This document shows positions 12,169 to 12,397 of a DNA stretch of 12,397 bases, piece after piece. Source of the DNA: Methanosarcinaceae archaeon (GTDB taxonomy: Archaea > Halobacteriota > Methanosarcinia > Methanosarcinales > Methanosarcinaceae); assembly GCA_030609665.1 (NCBI GenBank), contig JAUWBW010000031.1, positions 1 to 12,397 of the forward strand, in the 5' to 3' direction. Positions within the stretch are counted from its first letter, which is position 1; every line of letters starts with the position of its first letter. A program made the translations under genes and the position numbers. The notes beneath the pieces were generated by a model, which saw nothing but the letters and a program-made list of their open reading frames with translations, was not told the origin of the DNA and ran no database searches.

Positions 12169-12230
12169 CTTCTCCTTTTTTATCTTACTTTTTTATTTTA
12201 CTTTTTTATTTTACTTTTTTGTATTTGTTT
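12169..12230 (+). terminator. multiple T-tract terminator after eno, built from a 13-bp tandem repeat
   Basis: The stretch just after the eno stop is almost free of purines and holds four runs of six T residues. Three units of acttttttatttt start at 12187, 12200 and 12213 (the last partial), a 13-bp tandem. T-runs terminate archaeal RNA polymerase, so repetition would make termination more certain. Confidence 0.7.
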
Positions 12231-12240
12231 AGTTGAAACT

Positions 12241-12397
12241 AAAACCAATGTAACAACCGCCGCAGGCGGCATTATGACAAGAAGTTATATCACAAATTGC
12301 CTTACGGCTACCCCTTTCATTCGGGGTAATCCTACTGTGGGATGCGTCAATGGTAACGTTGGGGTGTTAAGTTCACAGGATAACGCGGGAAAATCCG
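12241..12397 (+). other. unassigned GC-richer region with hairpins at window edge, possible IS200/IS605-type end or omega-like RNA
   Basis: The base composition rises sharply after the T-rich terminator. Hairpins are ccgcc-gca-ggcgg (12257-12269), tacccc/ggggta (12309-12314 with 12323-12328) and gcggg-aaa-atccg-like pairing at the right edge. The text around ggtaacgttggggtg and ggataacgcgggaaaa resembles, from memory, the structured right end found after tnpB genes of IS200/IS605-group elements, but no transposase is in the window. A reading frame is open across 12241-12397 (it would give MTRSYITNCLTATPF... from an ATG at 12274) but has no ribosome site and no recognised domain. Confidence 0.35.

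Noticed and set aside
12274..12397. Start of a protein gene at the right edge
   Set aside because: The frame is open but has no ribosome site, no TATA at a fitting distance and no recognised domain; hairpins fit a non-coding region better.

Overview
The window reads as chromosomal DNA of a euryarchaeon, most likely of the Methanosarcinales (a methanogen or an ANME-type relative). Three things point there: an ether-lipid prenyltransferase (DGGGP synthase), a CetZ-like tubulin homologue and an RNA-free RNase P of the HARP family; archaeal TATA boxes with GGTGA/GGAGG-type ribosome sites or apparently leaderless starts; and moderately AT-rich DNA. The genus cannot be fixed from the sequence alone.

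Layout. 1-611: the 3' part of a GXGXG beta-helix protein of the glutamate synthase/FwdC type. 826-1542: HARP RNase P, lying between two inverted arrays of a 13-bp tandem repeat. 1711-5573: on the minus strand nadX (aspartate dehydrogenase), nadA (quinolinate synthase) and the lipid prenyltransferase gene, with nadC diverging from nadX on the plus strand. nadX, nadA and nadC together form a full de novo route from aspartate to nicotinate mononucleotide, with aspartate dehydrogenase in place of NadB. 5683-8138: a membrane-anchored surface protein with two DUF11-like domains, then a CetZ/FtsZ-superfamily GTPase with a TTG start. 8462-9739: an APC amino-acid permease, also TTG-started. 9787-10275: a PPC/DUF296 protein. 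10334-10711 (minus): a small winged-helix regulator. 10886-12160: enolase. 12161-12397: T-rich terminator tracts, then an unassigned GC-richer stretch with hairpins that runs off the edge.

The genes are mostly housekeeping. The unusual content is between them. A dispersed ~65-bp element made of two adjacent hairpins occurs five times (3621-3685, a partial copy at 4559-4599, tandem copies at 8226-8282 and 8283-8346, and an inverted copy at 10224-10288). Its GC-containing hairpin keeps a fixed geometry, including an 11-nt loop, and shows paired compensatory changes in both stems. One copy supplies the last 16-17 codons and the stop of the PPC gene; another lies in the nadX leader and creates a misleading upstream start codon. 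Several gaps also carry short tandem repeats of 11, 13 or 14 bp. A perfect 20-bp palindrome sits between the nadA TATA box and its expected transcription start, the classic place for a repressor operator.
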